Shown: positions 42,000 to 54,437, counted from the first letter of the stretch. The stretch is DNA of 64,000 nt from Hyperoodon ampullatus (GCA_949752795.1 OX457057.1:8856632-8920631), one strand, 5' to 3'. Notes: a model not told the origin generated them from the letters alone. Numbers and translations: made by a program.

Positions 42000-42420
42000 A
42001 GGGCAGCACAGGGTAATAGAAAGAGGCTGCAGTTGGGCTCTGTGACCCTCCTGCAGTGTGGAGTGTGGAGTTCCAGAAACTGGGGGTTAGCATCCTTACT
42101 CTGCCTCCATAAACTGTGAATTAGGGCAAGTCATTTCCTCTATTTTAACCCGTTTTCTCATCTGTTAAATAGAATAACAATATCTATCATGAATGGTTGT
42201 TGTGGTTTTTTGTTTGTTTGCTTTTTTGTTTTGTTTTTTTGGCCGCACCGCACGGCATGCAGGATCTTAGTTCTCTGACCAGGGATCGGACCTGCACCCC
42301 CAACAGTGGAAGCGCGGCGTCTTAACCACTGGACCACCAGGGAAGTCCCTGGTGGTTGTGTTTTATTAATAAATGAGGTAATATATGCCAAATGCTTGGC
42401 CATAGCGAGAGCTGCTAAAC
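42000..42420 (+). repeat. MIR SINE remnant split by a short CHR SINE
   Basis: GGGCAAGTCATTTCCTCTAT and TCTCATCTGTTAAATAGAAT are MIR. The copy is interrupted at 42206-42348 and resumes with AAATGAGGTAATATATGCC. Confidence 0.7.
42206..42348 (-). mobile_element. Short tRNA-derived SINE (older CHR-related form)
   Basis: In reverse it begins GGGACTTCCCTGGTGGTCCA, a different head from the young copies, and has a GGTCCGATCCCTGG B-box-like stretch. Flanks TGGTTGTTGTG and TGGTGGTTGTG are an imperfect target duplication. Confidence 0.88.
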
Positions 42421-42504
42421 TATCATAATTTCTCTTATCATCGTTATTAAAACAGAGTTCTCCTAACTCAGGATAGCCTTTAGGTGCTTGGAGTAGCAAA
42501 GCGC

Positions 42505-42912
42505 TTCAATAAATAGGAACTACTCCCTCTCGGACTAGTTCCTCTCTGACCATGGGTGGCATATGTCTTCGTGTCCCATCGATGTCGGGTCTGGCCATGT
42601 GACTTGCATTGTCCATTGAGATGTCAGCAGGAGTGGAGCAAACAAAGGCTTGAAATGTGCCTGTCCAAGGGGATTTGCCCTCTGAGCTTCTTCCTCTCCA
42701 TGGGAAGCGCACGTCCCAGGGAGCCCACTGGTTCCAGGAGGTTGAGAGACAGACACATGGCGCAGACTTGACCCACACGGTAGCCTGGAGCCAGGCCCAG
42801 GGGGTCTTGGCCCAGCCCACTGAACTCTCAGCTGACATCCGTTAATGATTGTTTTAAGCCACTGAGTTTGGGGAGATTTGTTATGCAGCATTACTGCCGC
42901 AATAGCTGATAG
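42505..42912 (+). mobile_element. MaLR-like LTR fragment
   Basis: Ends with GATTGTTTTAAGCCACTGAG and TTTGTTATGCAGCATTACTG, the typical MLT-type 3' end. No coding sequence. Confidence 0.65.
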
Positions 42913-44150
42913 AAGCATTGTTCATTACATCCTGTGCCCTGTATGTTTAATGACCTCCTACTTGTCTCTCTCCCCACGAAGGCACACCCCGTGAAGGCAA
43001 AGGCCGGGGATCCCCAGTTCCTGGCGTAGAGTGTAAATGCTTATTGACTGAATGGACTTCCTACCCCTTCAAGCCTCCATCTGCCCACCTGTTAAATGGG
43101 GATAATCACATCAGAACTGGGGCAGAGAGATGACCGTGCCTTGTTTCACTGCAGGGAAGGAGTTAGCAGGTACCTCATACTCTCCAGCCACCTGCATCCC
43201 CTCCTTGCTTTCAGGCTCTTCCCCTGCCTCTTCTCAAAGGGACTCGAGGTGAAAGACATGTTTTGTCAGCGGAAGATCAATGGAGCCTTTGTTCCGCACA
43301 AGTCTATCTACCTGCAGAGATGCTGCTTGCACTCACTTGGCTTGCTCAGGAAGAGGAGACGGGTTTCTGCCTGGGCTGTGCCCACTCACTCCGCTCTGCC
43401 TGCTTGAGCGCCTTCAGGACTGACCTGCCTTGTCCTGGTGAGGACAGGCAGAAACAGGGCAGGGGAGGGAAGGATGGGGGGAAGGAAGCTGCGATGTAAC
43501 TGGGTCTCTTCCACATGCTTTCTCTCCACCCATGAGCTCACTTCAAGCCCACCACCCACCTTGGAAGGAAGGTGTGTCCCCATTTCTCAGAAGAGAAAGT
43601 GACTCGCCCACCTTCACCCGGCATTGGGAGTCTGACCCAGGCTGTCTGACTCCCAAGGTCAATTTCTACTACCTGTAACTGCCTCCACAGGGAGCAGTGA
43701 TCCCGAGCACCTGGGTGTTGCAGGTAGTATCAGAGGGGACAGAGAGCATCCATGACATTATTACAGTAAAAACAGAGACCCCCTAAAATGTGTACAACCC
43801 TATGCAATTCACAGAATCTCATGGGTCCCTCGCAACTTTGCAAGGCAGGCTTATGACCACCACATTTTACAGAGTAGAAAACCGAGGCTCAGCAGGGTGA
43901 AGTGACTTCTCCCAGGGTCTCAAAGCAAATGGGGTAGCTGATGTAAGACTCCTCCCACCTTGTCTCCTGGGTCACTGAATTCCAGAGGTCCCACCTAGTG
44001 GGGCTCTTGTCCCAGGGAGACTTTGAGGAATCTGATACCTTGGGACATATCCTTTCCCCGTGGTGTGGTAATCAGACCATCAGCCTGCCTGGTGCCACCT
44101 ACAGCTGCTGCATAACCTTGTGCAAGCCATACGATCTCTCTGAGCCTCAA
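42913..44150. other. Intergenic, with MIR remnants
   Basis: Reversed MIR-like pieces at about 43570-43680 and 43800-43945 (ACCGAGGCTCAGCAGGGTGA). Otherwise unassigned. Confidence 0.5.
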
Positions 44151-44475
44151 TATACCAGTTATCTTTTGCCATCTAATAAACCACTTCAAAATCTAGTGGC
44201 TTAAAACAACAACAATTTATTTAGCTCATGATTCTGTGAGCTAAATAAATTAAGCTGGGCTCAGCTGGGTGGTTCTTCTGATCCTAGAGAGCTATGACAT
44301 GTGTGTACAGTCAGCTGTGGCTTAGCTGAGTGGATTTGCTTCGGGGGCTGGGCTGGCTGGCAGGCTGAGGGAACAAGGGTCACAGGGCCATGTGTCACTC
44401 ACCAGGCTTGTTTACAAGGCGGTGTCCGCTTCCTGGAGGATGAGTGGCCATGCACAAGGCCTCCTGTTATGACCT
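44150..44475 (-). mobile_element. MaLR-like LTR fragment, reversed
   Basis: AGTTATCTTTTGCCATCTAA, then CTAGTGGCTTAAAACAACAA and TGGGCTCAGCTGGGTGGTTC, the reversed 3' part of an MLT-type LTR. Confidence 0.6.
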
Positions 44476-44589
44476 GAATTGTGTTCAACCCTCCTGTTAT
44501 GGGTCAAATCCCAGAAGACAGGATGATTAAGCTTTGTTTTAGAAAAAGAGAGAAAGCAAGGGGGGGAGGGAGGAGGAAGGATACACACA

Positions 44590-44870
44590 TTTGCCAACCC
44601 CAAAATGCAATTTATAAAATGAAAATCTAGTGTGACATTCAACTAAATTAACAAGTTATAGATAATTCACAATGCTCATACCATTAAGCAAATGCACTTT
44701 AAATTGATTTCAAATTAGTAGGCTAATGATTTCCCCCAGGTCCAGTCTCTGCCAGCCCCCAGTGCAGTGTTTTTAATAAGAGGTAGGTGTTCAGTAACAG
44801 CCTCTTTATTCCATAACTGAAGCCATAATTGAACTTGAGGTCATATTCAAGGGCCCTATTGATCTACATA
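44590..44870. promoter_or_regulatory. Candidate conserved non-coding element (AT-rich, TAAT cores)
   Basis: Unique AT-rich block with many AATTAA, TTAAATTGATTT, TAATGATTT and CATAATTGAAC motifs and no repeat signature. Conservation is a guess from composition. Confidence 0.3.
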
Positions 44871-45483
44871 AAGAAGGAAAGTGCTGACAGTGACCATCTT
44901 CAGGCCAGAGGGGTGGAGTTGGCCATGGCAAAATCCTGCAACTGTGGCAGATTTGGAGCTCACTTCCTGTATGACTTGCAGGTAGCTTAGATGGCTGATG
45001 GGAATGTTAAATAAACTTGAGACAGACAGAGCTCTCCATCCCAGTCCTGCAGGGACTCCCTAAAGCCATGTCAAGGATCTGTGTGACCCTCCAAGATTCC
45101 TAGAGCCCCAAGGTGAACGCTGCACCCTCTCTTGTCCCATGATGCCTATCTGACTCCCAGCTCTCCAGGCCAAGGGAATTCAAGTCAAGGTACAACCACA
45201 TGTGTGTTCTACTTTCCCTCTTCATTCCAAGTGTCAAGTCCTTTAACCCTCAGCCCAACCAAGAGCTCCCAACCCCAACTCCGAAAGGCAGGGTGGAGGG
45301 TCTTCCATTCTTGTTGGCATAGCCCTGACTGCTGTCATTTCATGAGGCACAAACCGTTACCCATCTCTACTGCTGTCTCTAAAGGGGCCATGAGAAGCTT
45401 TGACTCCATCTCCAAAGAACACTGTTCTGAATCCAGAGACCTTTTCTCCAAAGAGTATGCCAAACAAGTGGAGGGTGGAGGAG

Positions 45484-45510
45484 AAAGAGACAGAGAGAGA
45501 GAGAGAGAAA
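45484..45510. repeat. (GA)n short tract
   Basis: GAGA-rich dinucleotide run with minor interruptions. Confidence 0.85.
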
Positions 45511-46267
45511 TTGATTTTACAGGGGAGTAAGTGTGGATTGGGAAATCTCATGACCCCAGAGTCAGAGAGAACAGTCAGGAGGGTGAACAGACTGTGGGCA
45601 CTTAGTCTACTAATGGATGGATCAATGTTTAGAACAATCTGTAAAGTGCTCCATGTGTGCCCTTGAGGTTGTTGAGCTGTCTATAATACAGTCCAAATTT
45701 GAACCCTAAATTATCTAAACACTATATATTAGCAGTAGATATAATGCTCCAAAATCTCATAAAAACTCATAAAATTGGGAAAAGTCAAGAGGGGAGAAGA
45801 ACAAAGGATGAGGAGCTTGCTCTTTTCCCTGCTACCCGTCCCCCTCCTATTCTTGGAGCACAAAGCTCCCTGCAGATTTTCAACTGGGCTTTGAATGTGT
45901 GGAGCTCCCAGGATTCCTCCACTGGTACTGGGGGTAAATACCATGCTTCTAGCTCTCCTTGGCCAGATTCTTCTCTCAGACATGTTGCAGCCGGGGGTGT
46001 GGAGGAAGGGAAGATTATTCATTCCAAACCCTGCATCATCTTATTCAGATTCCATTACGGGAATCGGTCATGGTGATAACCAAAAAGAAGAAAGGTCTGA
46101 GGGAAGAATGTCTCTCGTTTCTAGAAAGGGATTAGTCGGGAATAGTCATCTCATCAATATTGATCAATAAAGTGTCCCAGAAAAATCTAAAACCACATTA
46201 CTTCAACAGACCCTCCCCAGAACATCTCTGTTGATCCAGAGAATGCAGAAAAGGCAACAACAGGAAG

Positions 46268-46752
46268 GAGGGATTAATTTTTTTTTAAATGACTGTAAAG
46301 TGAAACAACCACTTTGGAAACATGTGCATCCATTATGGCCAGCAGTTCCACTCCTGGGTACATACCCAACATACTGAGTGCTTTGTCCTCAAAGGGCGTG
46401 CACAAGAAAATTCATGGCTTTATTCATAACAGCCACAAACTGGAAACAATCCAGATGTCCATCAGCAGTAGAATGGATCAATAAGTGGTGTTTTATTCAC
46501 ACAAAAGATTACTATAAGCAGTAAAGGAGAATGAACTACTGACACGCAACAGCATGGATGAATCCCAAGACACAAGGCTGAATGAAAGAAGCCAGACACA
46601 GTAGAGTGCCTACTGAATGATCCAATTTATACGAAGTTCAAGAAAAAGAAAAACTGATCTATGCTGACAGCTGCCAGAAAAGGGGTTAGCCTTGGTGGGA
46701 GGTGGCACAGGAGGTGGTGCTGGAAATGTTATGTATTTTCACCTGGATGGTG

Positions 46753-46791
<39 letters not shown>

Positions 46792-46900
46792 TGCACACAC
46801 ACACTTTTAAGTTGTATACTTCAGAGTTGTGTACTTTATATAACTCAAAATTTTTAACAAATATGTTTAATCTGTCACTACAAAATTTAAATCATCATGT
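46268..46900 (+). mobile_element. Old L1 3'-end fragment with (AC)n
   Basis: GCAGTTCCACTCCTGGGTAC, then CCAGATGTCCATCAGCAGTA and GAATGATCCAATTTATACG: forward L1M/L1ME 3' portion. It contains the (AC)n tract at 46754-46804. Confidence 0.8.
46754..46804. repeat. (AC)n microsatellite
   Basis: AC dinucleotide run with CGC and ATG interruptions near its end. Confidence 0.95.
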
Positions 46901-47269
46901 GTCATTCACTTTTTGAGGGCCATGATAGGCACAGAGTTTGTGCTTTACTTTCTGTCTTGAGGAAAATGGAAACATATCTGCCCATAGCACAAATGAGGAT
47001 ACTGAGGCATGGAATGTCCAGGTCGAGGCACAATTACAGACCATGCTGTCTAAGGTTGGACGGACAGGTGTCATGGTGGGTGCAGACTGTTATCCGTGAT
47101 CTGTGGCGCCCCTATCATTTCTCGTGGTATTATTGATGTGGTTCGCAATGCCTGAGGCTGGACACGCCCCTCCAAGTTACCAAAAGGGCTCATCATCCCA
47201 TAGCCCTGCCACTCTCCCTAGAGCAGAATAGGATGGTTATTGCAGCAGCTCCAGGATGAACTTCAAGAG

Positions 47270-47650
47270 ATGCCAAATGAAAATTGAATTAGAGACCAGC
47301 CTTGTGGTTTCCAGCAGCTGTTATTGCAGTGTGACCCAACTATGGCAGGACATGGTGACCACATGCTGCAGAGGCTGTTTCAACACCTCGGACAGAGATG
47401 CCCCTGCGTGAAGCTCAGGCTCCAGGCTGATTCTATCATTTCAGCACCAGGGACAGCGGTTCATGCATTAAATGGGCATAGAAATAGACTGGGAGAGCAA
47501 AATGTATTTGTGGAAAGCAATCTTCCCACGGTTTGCTATTTACACACAACACTATTGCTTCCAGCTTTGTATAACAAATTAAATTCTGACAGCATTAAAA
47601 ACGTATGTGTGATGAGAAGATTGTTTTGGAAAACACGCAACATTTACCTC
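47270..47650. promoter_or_regulatory. Candidate conserved non-coding element
   Basis: Unique sequence lacking repeat signatures, with CAGCAGCTGTTATTGCAG, CATGCATTAAATGG, TTGTATAACAAATTAAAT and GCATTAAAAACG. The composition differs from neighbouring repeats. Function not known. Confidence 0.35.
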
Positions 47651-47899
47651 CTCTCCACCTCCACCTCCTTCCTCCGATCCAGGCGTTCCCCAGCGGACCT
47701 GCACTTCAGGGAATGCCCAGGTAAATGGGGTTTCTCATATTTAGAATTGTCAGTGGAGTACCTGAGTAGAACAGAACCCCTGGGACCCAGCTTATTTTCC
47801 TCTGAAATCTAGATGCAAGAATACCATCCACTCTGAGAGAGTGAAAAGGGAGGTTATTTAGAAATCTTTTCTTCAAAATACGGGCACCATGAGCTCATT

Positions 47900-48560
47900 C
47901 TGGTGGAAATGCTAATACTTGTGGAAAGCCTACTGTGTGCCAGGCCTTGTGCTAAGCACTGGAAATGCAATGATGAACCGAATAAATTCCCTGCCCTGTG
48001 GAGTCTACATTCTAGTGGGAGGGAACAACAATAGACACATACACATATCAATAACTAGGATAATTTCAGTTCGTTGTAAGTTCTGTGAAGAAAGCAAGTA
48101 GAGTAACAGACTGTATAGTGAGTGGGTGAGAACTGCTTTAGCGAGGATGGCCAGGAAAGGCCACTTTGAAGTGACGGTGTTTGAGCTGAAACTTGAACAA
48201 TGAGAAGGAGCCAGACTTGTGCAGATCTAACAGAAATGCATTCCAGGGAAACGGTGTGGCATCTGCAAAGTGCTGAGGTGGAAACAAATGGGACATGTTC
48301 AAAAGATGGAAAGGAGACCAGCATGGCCAGGGTATAGAGCACGAGGGGAAGACATGGAGGGAATAAGCCTGGGGAAGTAGGAGAGGACCAGATTGCGTGG
48401 GCCTTGTAGGTCTAATAAGGAGTTTGGGTTTCAAGCAAAGGAGCGATATGGTATGATTTATGTTTAAAACAACTTGCTTTTTTAGCTGCCATGTGGAGAA
48501 TGGACTAGCGAGGGATTTGGGAGGAGAAGCTGGAAGACCAAGTTAAGCTGCTACAACGGT
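47900..48560 (-). repeat. L2 LINE 3' fragment, long
   Basis: CTACTGTGTGCCAGGCCTTG, TCTACATTCTAGTGGGAGG, GAGAAGGAGCCAGACTTG and GGGCCTTGTAGGTCTAATAA follow in the order of a reversed L2 3' end. Confidence 0.8.
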
Positions 48561-51080
48561 CCCCTGAGAGATGATGGTGATGGTAGCCCCTCCTTACCTC
48601 CCTCCACATGTAATTTTATCTCCCAACTTAAGGATGCATTTCCCCGAGTCATCCAGGCTCCCTTCCTCCGGTCCCTCCTCTAACTGATGCCATATATTTG
48701 TGAGATATTATGAGAGAATATGCACAGGGTCACATGTTATGTCCTATTTACTGCTGAAAGAATGGATGAAATGATGACTTCAGAGCCACTTGGCTCATCT
48801 AGAAATGGCTCATCTAGAAATGGAATCTATGGCCTCCTTTATGTCAATTCTTCTCAAACTCTTTCAATTAACGGGCTACCACCTGGGGAGGAATGGCACG
48901 CAGAGCACTGAATCCACTCCTCATGGCTCATCATCCCAGAACCAAGCCTCACCTGATGGGATGCCAGTGGGGGAGGCTATACACTATGAATTATGCAGTG
49001 AACAAAAGCATCAACGTATATGATATTTAAAGCATTACTACAACAGGGACACCCCTTCCCAGACTAGCCAGAAGACCCAAAGAGACCACAAATGCATAGT
49101 GGGCAAGACCGTTTGCTACCCAACTAGGCTCACTAGCCATAAGTGCCTTGGAATTTGTACCTATATGACTACCAGGAAGGGAGCAAACTGAAAAATGAGT
49201 GGAAAAACAAAGGTCACTTGGCTTAGCACCATAGCCCCGGGTACTTGGTCTCACCTCATTCATTAACTCACTCAAGGATGTCAGGCAAATCTCTTCCTCT
49301 CCCTGGGTCTCGTTTTTCTCAACTGTAAGAGGAGGGGGTTTGTTTGAAGTCCATGATCCTCTGGCTCTAGCAGTCTGTAAATCTGTAAATGGCCTAGGAC
49401 CTGCATTTCCCACATTTTCTGTATCTCCTTTGGTCCTCCCCAAACCCCAAAAAAGTATAGAAAATACATATCATTGTGCCCACTTTTCAGATGAGATCGG
49501 GCACACTCAGGGTGGTATGGCCATAGACTGTGCCCACTTTTCAGGATGGGAAAACTGAGACCTCAAGATCACAAGGACTAATCACACATTTACAAACTGA
49601 GCTAGAGGGGGTTAGATTCCATTACAACTCACTCAGGTAAAGCCTAACTCTTCCAGAAGCGTATTCTGCAAGGGTTTACTCCCCCACTCTCCAGATACCC
49701 CCTTACCCCACACACAGCCCTTTCAAGCCCCTGTTAGGCTCTGGCTCTCCTGCAGTCTCTCCAGTCATCATCAGGAGGTGTGTGCTGGGGCTACAAAGAT
49801 GCCTGTGCTCCACACGGCCTCTCTGTATGTATGGCTATTTCAATTTCGAGGCCATTGGCAAATCCCATCATGGCCAAGCCCTTCCACTGGACTCATAATT
49901 GTAATCTGTCAGCTCATTAGCATGGGGAAGGAGAGGAAGACACACTCGGCTTTATCCACCAGTCCTGATTTAGCAGGTGTTCCCTTTGCAGCTCCAGAGC
50001 CTCGGAGGAATCTCTGTGTGCCTATGTTTGTTATGGAAATGACCACTCACCCATACATATACATCTGCAAGAGAGCCTCTTGTCATTTCTAATAGTTCCA
50101 CAAGCTGCACTGAGAGAAGCCTGGGCAGAGCTGAGGCTATTTTGGAGATTTTGAGACCTCCATCCTTATACTAACATCAGAGAAATCTTGACCACCCGAA
50201 GAGCTCACGTCACAGTTTTCAGTCATCAAGAGTTTGCAATGTGCCCAGCACTGTGCTCAGGGTTTCCCATGTACCATTTCATTTAATCCTCACAATAACC
50301 CCATGATCTCCGTATTTTAGTTGAGAATACTGAGGCTAGGAGAGATCTAAGTGACTTGTTTTAAAAATCACAGGAATGGAAAGGAACTACGCTTAATTAC
50401 CCAACTTCTAGGTCATCTCCATGATTCTTGGATTCTTTGGGATGAAATCAGGGTGGAAGGCGAGGAAGGAATGGAGGTGATATACTCCATGGAGGGTGGG
50501 GACCCCCCAAAGCAGTCTCCCAGTCTCCCACTATTTCTTCCCTGGAAGATGACTGCCCCTCTCTGGAGGAAGTTTCTCCCCCACAGAATGAGACTGGGGG
50601 CTCAAAATCTTGGCCACTATACCTTTGGGGTACAGTCGTCCCTCTCCCCATTGCTCTATTATTAAGAATTCTTTTAGTTGTGTCAGAAACATGAAAATCC
50701 TGGACAAGACCTGGTTGGAGGCACAACCCTACTCATAGCTCAGGCAATGTTGTGAGAACTCTGTCTCCCTCAGCTCTAAGCTCTGCAGGTGTGTTCTTGG
50801 AATCATTCTGCAAGTAGGCTTGCCCCAGCTGGCAGCAGACAAGGTCAGCACAGGCCTAGAATCTCATCCTTCCAGAAAATTCCTCTCCCAAATCCATAGA
50901 TCAACACCTGGGAGAACTCTAACGGCTCTGCTTGGGTCGCATATTAACCCCTGAACGTTTCACTGTTGCCAGAGGGATGGGATATCTGATTGACCAGCAT
51001 AGACATGGTGACCACTCCTGGGGGGACAAAAGGGACACCATAATCGGCACATGAAGACTGAACATATATGTATTGTGTTT
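48561..51080. other. Intergenic, mostly unassigned
   Basis: Includes a 15-bp tandem duplication (GGCTCATCTAGAAAT twice, about 48789-48820), MIR-like pieces at about 49480-49600 and 50225-50375, and a unique AT-rich block at about 49840-49930. No gene recognised. Confidence 0.45.
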
Positions 51081-51084
51081 TTCT

Positions 51085-51600
51085 ATATATGGCCCTTGCA
51101 ATGTCTCCCATCCCACACACTCTTTTAGAATGTGATACTGACACTCCTTCTATCTTAGGGTTGGGTTTATGGCCCTTCCCCTTGAATCTGGGCATACTTT
51201 GTGTCTGCCTTGACCAGTAGAATATGGCAAAAGTGACACTGTCCTCATTTCCAGGTCCAGCCCTTAGAGACTGGCAGCTTCCACTTCTTGCCTCTTGAGA
51301 CACTCACCTCTGAAGCCCTAGGCCCCCATTTGAGAAGTTCAAGGCCGCCATGTTATGAGGAAGCCCAGGTCATGTGGAGAGGCCAAGAGCAGGTGTTCTG
51401 ACTGCTCCAGGAGGGGTCTAAGTGGACAACCAACATCAACCATAGATACGTGAGTGGTGAGGCTTGGAGAAGATGCCTGCCCCTAGACTGGGTCCTCCTA
51501 GGTGAGACCCCAGACATCACGTAAGCCATCCTCCTGTGCCCTTTCCCAATTTCTGACCCAAAGAATCTGTAATCATAATAAAACAATTGTTTTAAGGTTG
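51085..51600 (+). mobile_element. MaLR-like LTR
   Basis: CAATGTCTCCCATCCCACAC at the start, GCCGCCATGTTATGAGGAAG in the middle and ATAATAAAACAATTGTTTTA at the end: a forward MLT-type LTR with its AATAAA. No retroviral genes. Confidence 0.7.
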
Positions 51601-52230
51601 CTTATTGCTGATCTTAAATAGGGAGTATATCCTGGATTATCTGGGTGGGCCCAATGTAATCACAAGTGTCTTTAAAAGTGGAAGAGAGGGCTTCCCTGGT
51701 GGCGCAGTGGTTGAGAGTCCTCCTGCTGATGCAGGGGACACGGGTTCGTGCCCTGGTCCAGGAAGATCCCACATGCCGCGGAGCGGCTGGGCCCGTGAGC
51801 CGTGGCCGCTGAGCCTGCGCGTCCGGAGCCTGTGCTCCGCAACGGGAGAGGCCACAACAGTGAGAGCCCCGAGGGAATGGCTCAGAGGGAAATGTGACTC
51901 TGGAGGGTCAGAGTGTGGTGATGAGAAGGACTCAACTGGCCTTGGCTGACTTTGAAGATGGAGGAAAGGGCCACTGCCCAAGGAATGTGGCTGCCCTCTA
52001 GAGGTTGCAAAAGGCAAGGAAATGGATTCTCCAGTACAGTTTTCAGGAAAGAATGCCACCTTGAGGACTCCTTGATTTGAGCTCAGTAAAACCTACATGG
52101 AACTTCTAACCTCCCAAATTGTAAGATAAAAATATGAGTTATTTTAACCAGCTAAGAAAAACAAAAAACAATTGTTTTAAGTCCCTAAGTCTGGGGGTAA
52201 TGGGTTATGCAGAAAAAGAAAACTAGAACA
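51600..52230 (+). mobile_element. Second MaLR-like LTR, interrupted by a SINE
   Basis: TGGATTATCTGGGTGGGCCC at the left; after the SINE, GACTTTGAAGATGGAGGAAA and CCTCCCAAATTGTAAGATAA, then a GGGTTATGCAG end. It abuts the LTR before it but is a different subtype. Confidence 0.65.
51688..51869 (+). mobile_element. CHR-type SINE lacking its A-tail
   Basis: Near-consensus head and body that stops at GTGAGAGCCC without the usual GCGTACCGC and poly(A). No target duplication seen, so the 3' end was probably deleted after insertion. Confidence 0.9.
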
Positions 52231-52264
52231 CGTGTGTGTGTGTGTGTGTGCGCGCACACACACA
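52229..52264. repeat. (GT)n-GCGCGC-(AC)n alternating purine-pyrimidine tract
   Basis: GTGTGTG run passing through GCGCGC into ACACACA, self-complementary around its centre. Confidence 0.9.
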
Positions 52265-52663
52265 TGTTGAGGAGGTTGTTTCTCACAGGAATTAGAATAA
52301 GGGGGCTGGGCAAGCATGGTAGACACACAAGCAGTACATCTCACACCTGCAGGGCTGCCCGTGGTGCCCACCATTGTTAATAGACACAGGCAATGCACAA
52401 GCTGGTTCATTCCAGGTACTGAGCCTCACATTGCCCAGTTAGCTTGACAGAGTGTTAAAGCATTTATTAGGCTCTTCTGTATATTCTCTTGTCTTTTTCT
52501 GTCCAGTGAATTGGCTGCTCCTCTAAGCAAAGTGTCCCCAAGCACGGTCTCCATGCTGCCCAAGTCTAGGGTTTACCACTCACCTCATCTTTCTTGTAAA
52601 TGGTACCCCTGAGTTACGCCACATCAGTGGCATTGACCTTGTGGTCCCTTTCCCTTTCACCCT

Positions 52664-52738
52664 TTCACTTTGCTGTACAACAGAAATTAACACAATGTTG
52701 TAAATCAACTATACTTCAATAAATAAATAGATAGAGAA
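52664..52738 (+). mobile_element. L1 3'-end fragment
   Basis: CACTTTGCTGTACAACAGAA and TCAACTATACTTCAATAAAT match the cetartiodactyl L1 3' end. Short and A-rich at its right end. Confidence 0.75.
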
Positions 52739-52739
52739 A

Positions 52740-54116
52740 AACTGTTTACCATGGAGTATTGCAACCACCTCTGAAGTCAGGGTGCCACATAAAATTCTTT
52801 GGTTAGAAATAACACTTGCAAGCACAGGCTTCTGCTGCAGACTAGAGTCTGCTTTCCTATAGCTGCAGGGAAAGTGGAAAGGTTTTTGTGGGTTTTTTTT
52901 TTTTTTTTTTTTTTACATCTTACCTTGCTGAGACTTCTTCCACCAGTAGTTATAAGACATACAGTTTCAAGACCCAATATTGGAATGCTATTAGTCAGCA
53001 TGGAGGGGAAAAAAAAAAGCAGGCTTGAGGAGGTCAAAACTTTGAATACGAAAGAGAAAAAGAATAGTGTTATTAAATGAAATGCAGCACTTGATAATTT
53101 TTATTCATACATAGCACATAATAACCTTCGGTACATGTTAGGTATTATGTTTTCTTTGTCCTTATGACGTGTACCCTATTCAAGCTCTCATCCAAACGGT
53201 TAGTGTCACCATGATGAAGACACACAGTCCAGCAACCAAAAATTGTTTTAAATTATTTAAAATTCTTCAGTTGCCTATCTCAAGCCTTTTGAAGTGGACA
53301 TATGTCAGAAAAAGTTCCCTGTTTCCTTGTCTCTCCCACCTACACCCCTACATCCCTAGTGTCCTTGATTCCCCTTGTGCCTCCTTCCTCCTGAATCCCC
53401 CCGGCCCTGCCCCCAACTCCTGAGCTGCAGATTTTCTAGCTACTCCTCCCTATTCTCCATGATTCTATATCCCCAAAAGCCAACGAGCCAGTCTGATAAC
53501 ACTAGGGCCTTCCCCAGAGTGGGGACGGGGACTAACTGAGGTAGAAAAAACCCAGTAGACGACGACGACAGAACCCTCCTTAGCGAGCAGGGCAGGGACA
53601 AGCTGAAGACACTCCCAGGTGAATCCTTTTTGTCCTGTCACATCCTTATTCGTGTGATAAGGCCCCTCAGTGGCTAGTGTCTCTCTTCTTTCTAGCAGCA
53701 TCAGCATTACTGACTTGACATTTATTATACATCACCCCAATTCCAATCCTCCAGGGACTGCAGCAAATCACAGAGGTGGAGGTGGGGTATGTGAGAAGAA
53801 AAAGGGTTTGCTTCTCCCAGCCCAGGCCGTTTGCAGCATCAGGCCTAGAACATTGGGAAACAGCCTGGTGATGTTTTTCATCTCAATTCAACAGTCATGG
53901 CACTGGCCCTGCCACCAACTCCAAGTACAAATTGGAGTGAGTCACTGGGGTCTCATCAGCCAGCCCTGCCTGGTCCAGATCCAGGTGAGGCTCAAACAAG
54001 GTAGCACCTTGGAAGTCTCTCTTCCCCCTTCCTCAGCTAGAGAGCTCTTCCCCACCCACCTACCTCAGCATCCAACACACTCCACTTGTTTCCACTCCAC
54101 TTGTTTCTTTGCTTTA
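52740..54116. other. Intergenic, unassigned
   Basis: Contains a 22-base T-run (about 52893-52914) and no recognised gene. The open frame at 53670-54314 runs into a SINE and has no domain. Confidence 0.4.
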
Positions 54117-54126
54117 AGAAATTGCC

Positions 54127-54374
54127 ACCACTTCCCTGGTGGTCCAGTGGTTAAGAATCCGCCTTCCAACGTAGGAGATGTGTGTTCGATCCCTGGCTGG
54201 GGAACTAAGATCCCACATGCTGCAACTACTAAGCCTACGCACTCTGGAGCCCGCACACCACAACTAGAGAGAAATCCGTGCACCACAACAAAAGATCCCG
54301 CATGCCGCAGCTAAGACCCAATGCGGCCAATTAAGTAAGTAAGTAAATAAATAAATAAATACTTTTTAAAAAAG
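54127..54374 (+). mobile_element. Older tRNA-derived SINE (CHR-related)
   Basis: Begins CACTTCCCTGGTGGTCCAG, contains GTGTTCGATCCCTGG, and ends in AAGTAAGTAAATAAATAAAT. Target duplication AGAAATTGCC lies at 54117-54126 and 54375-54384. Confidence 0.93.
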
Positions 54375-54437
54375 AGAAATTGCCTCTGAAACCTCCCCTC
54401 CCCTGTGAGCAGAGAACCTTCAGCACTGGGGTGTGAG

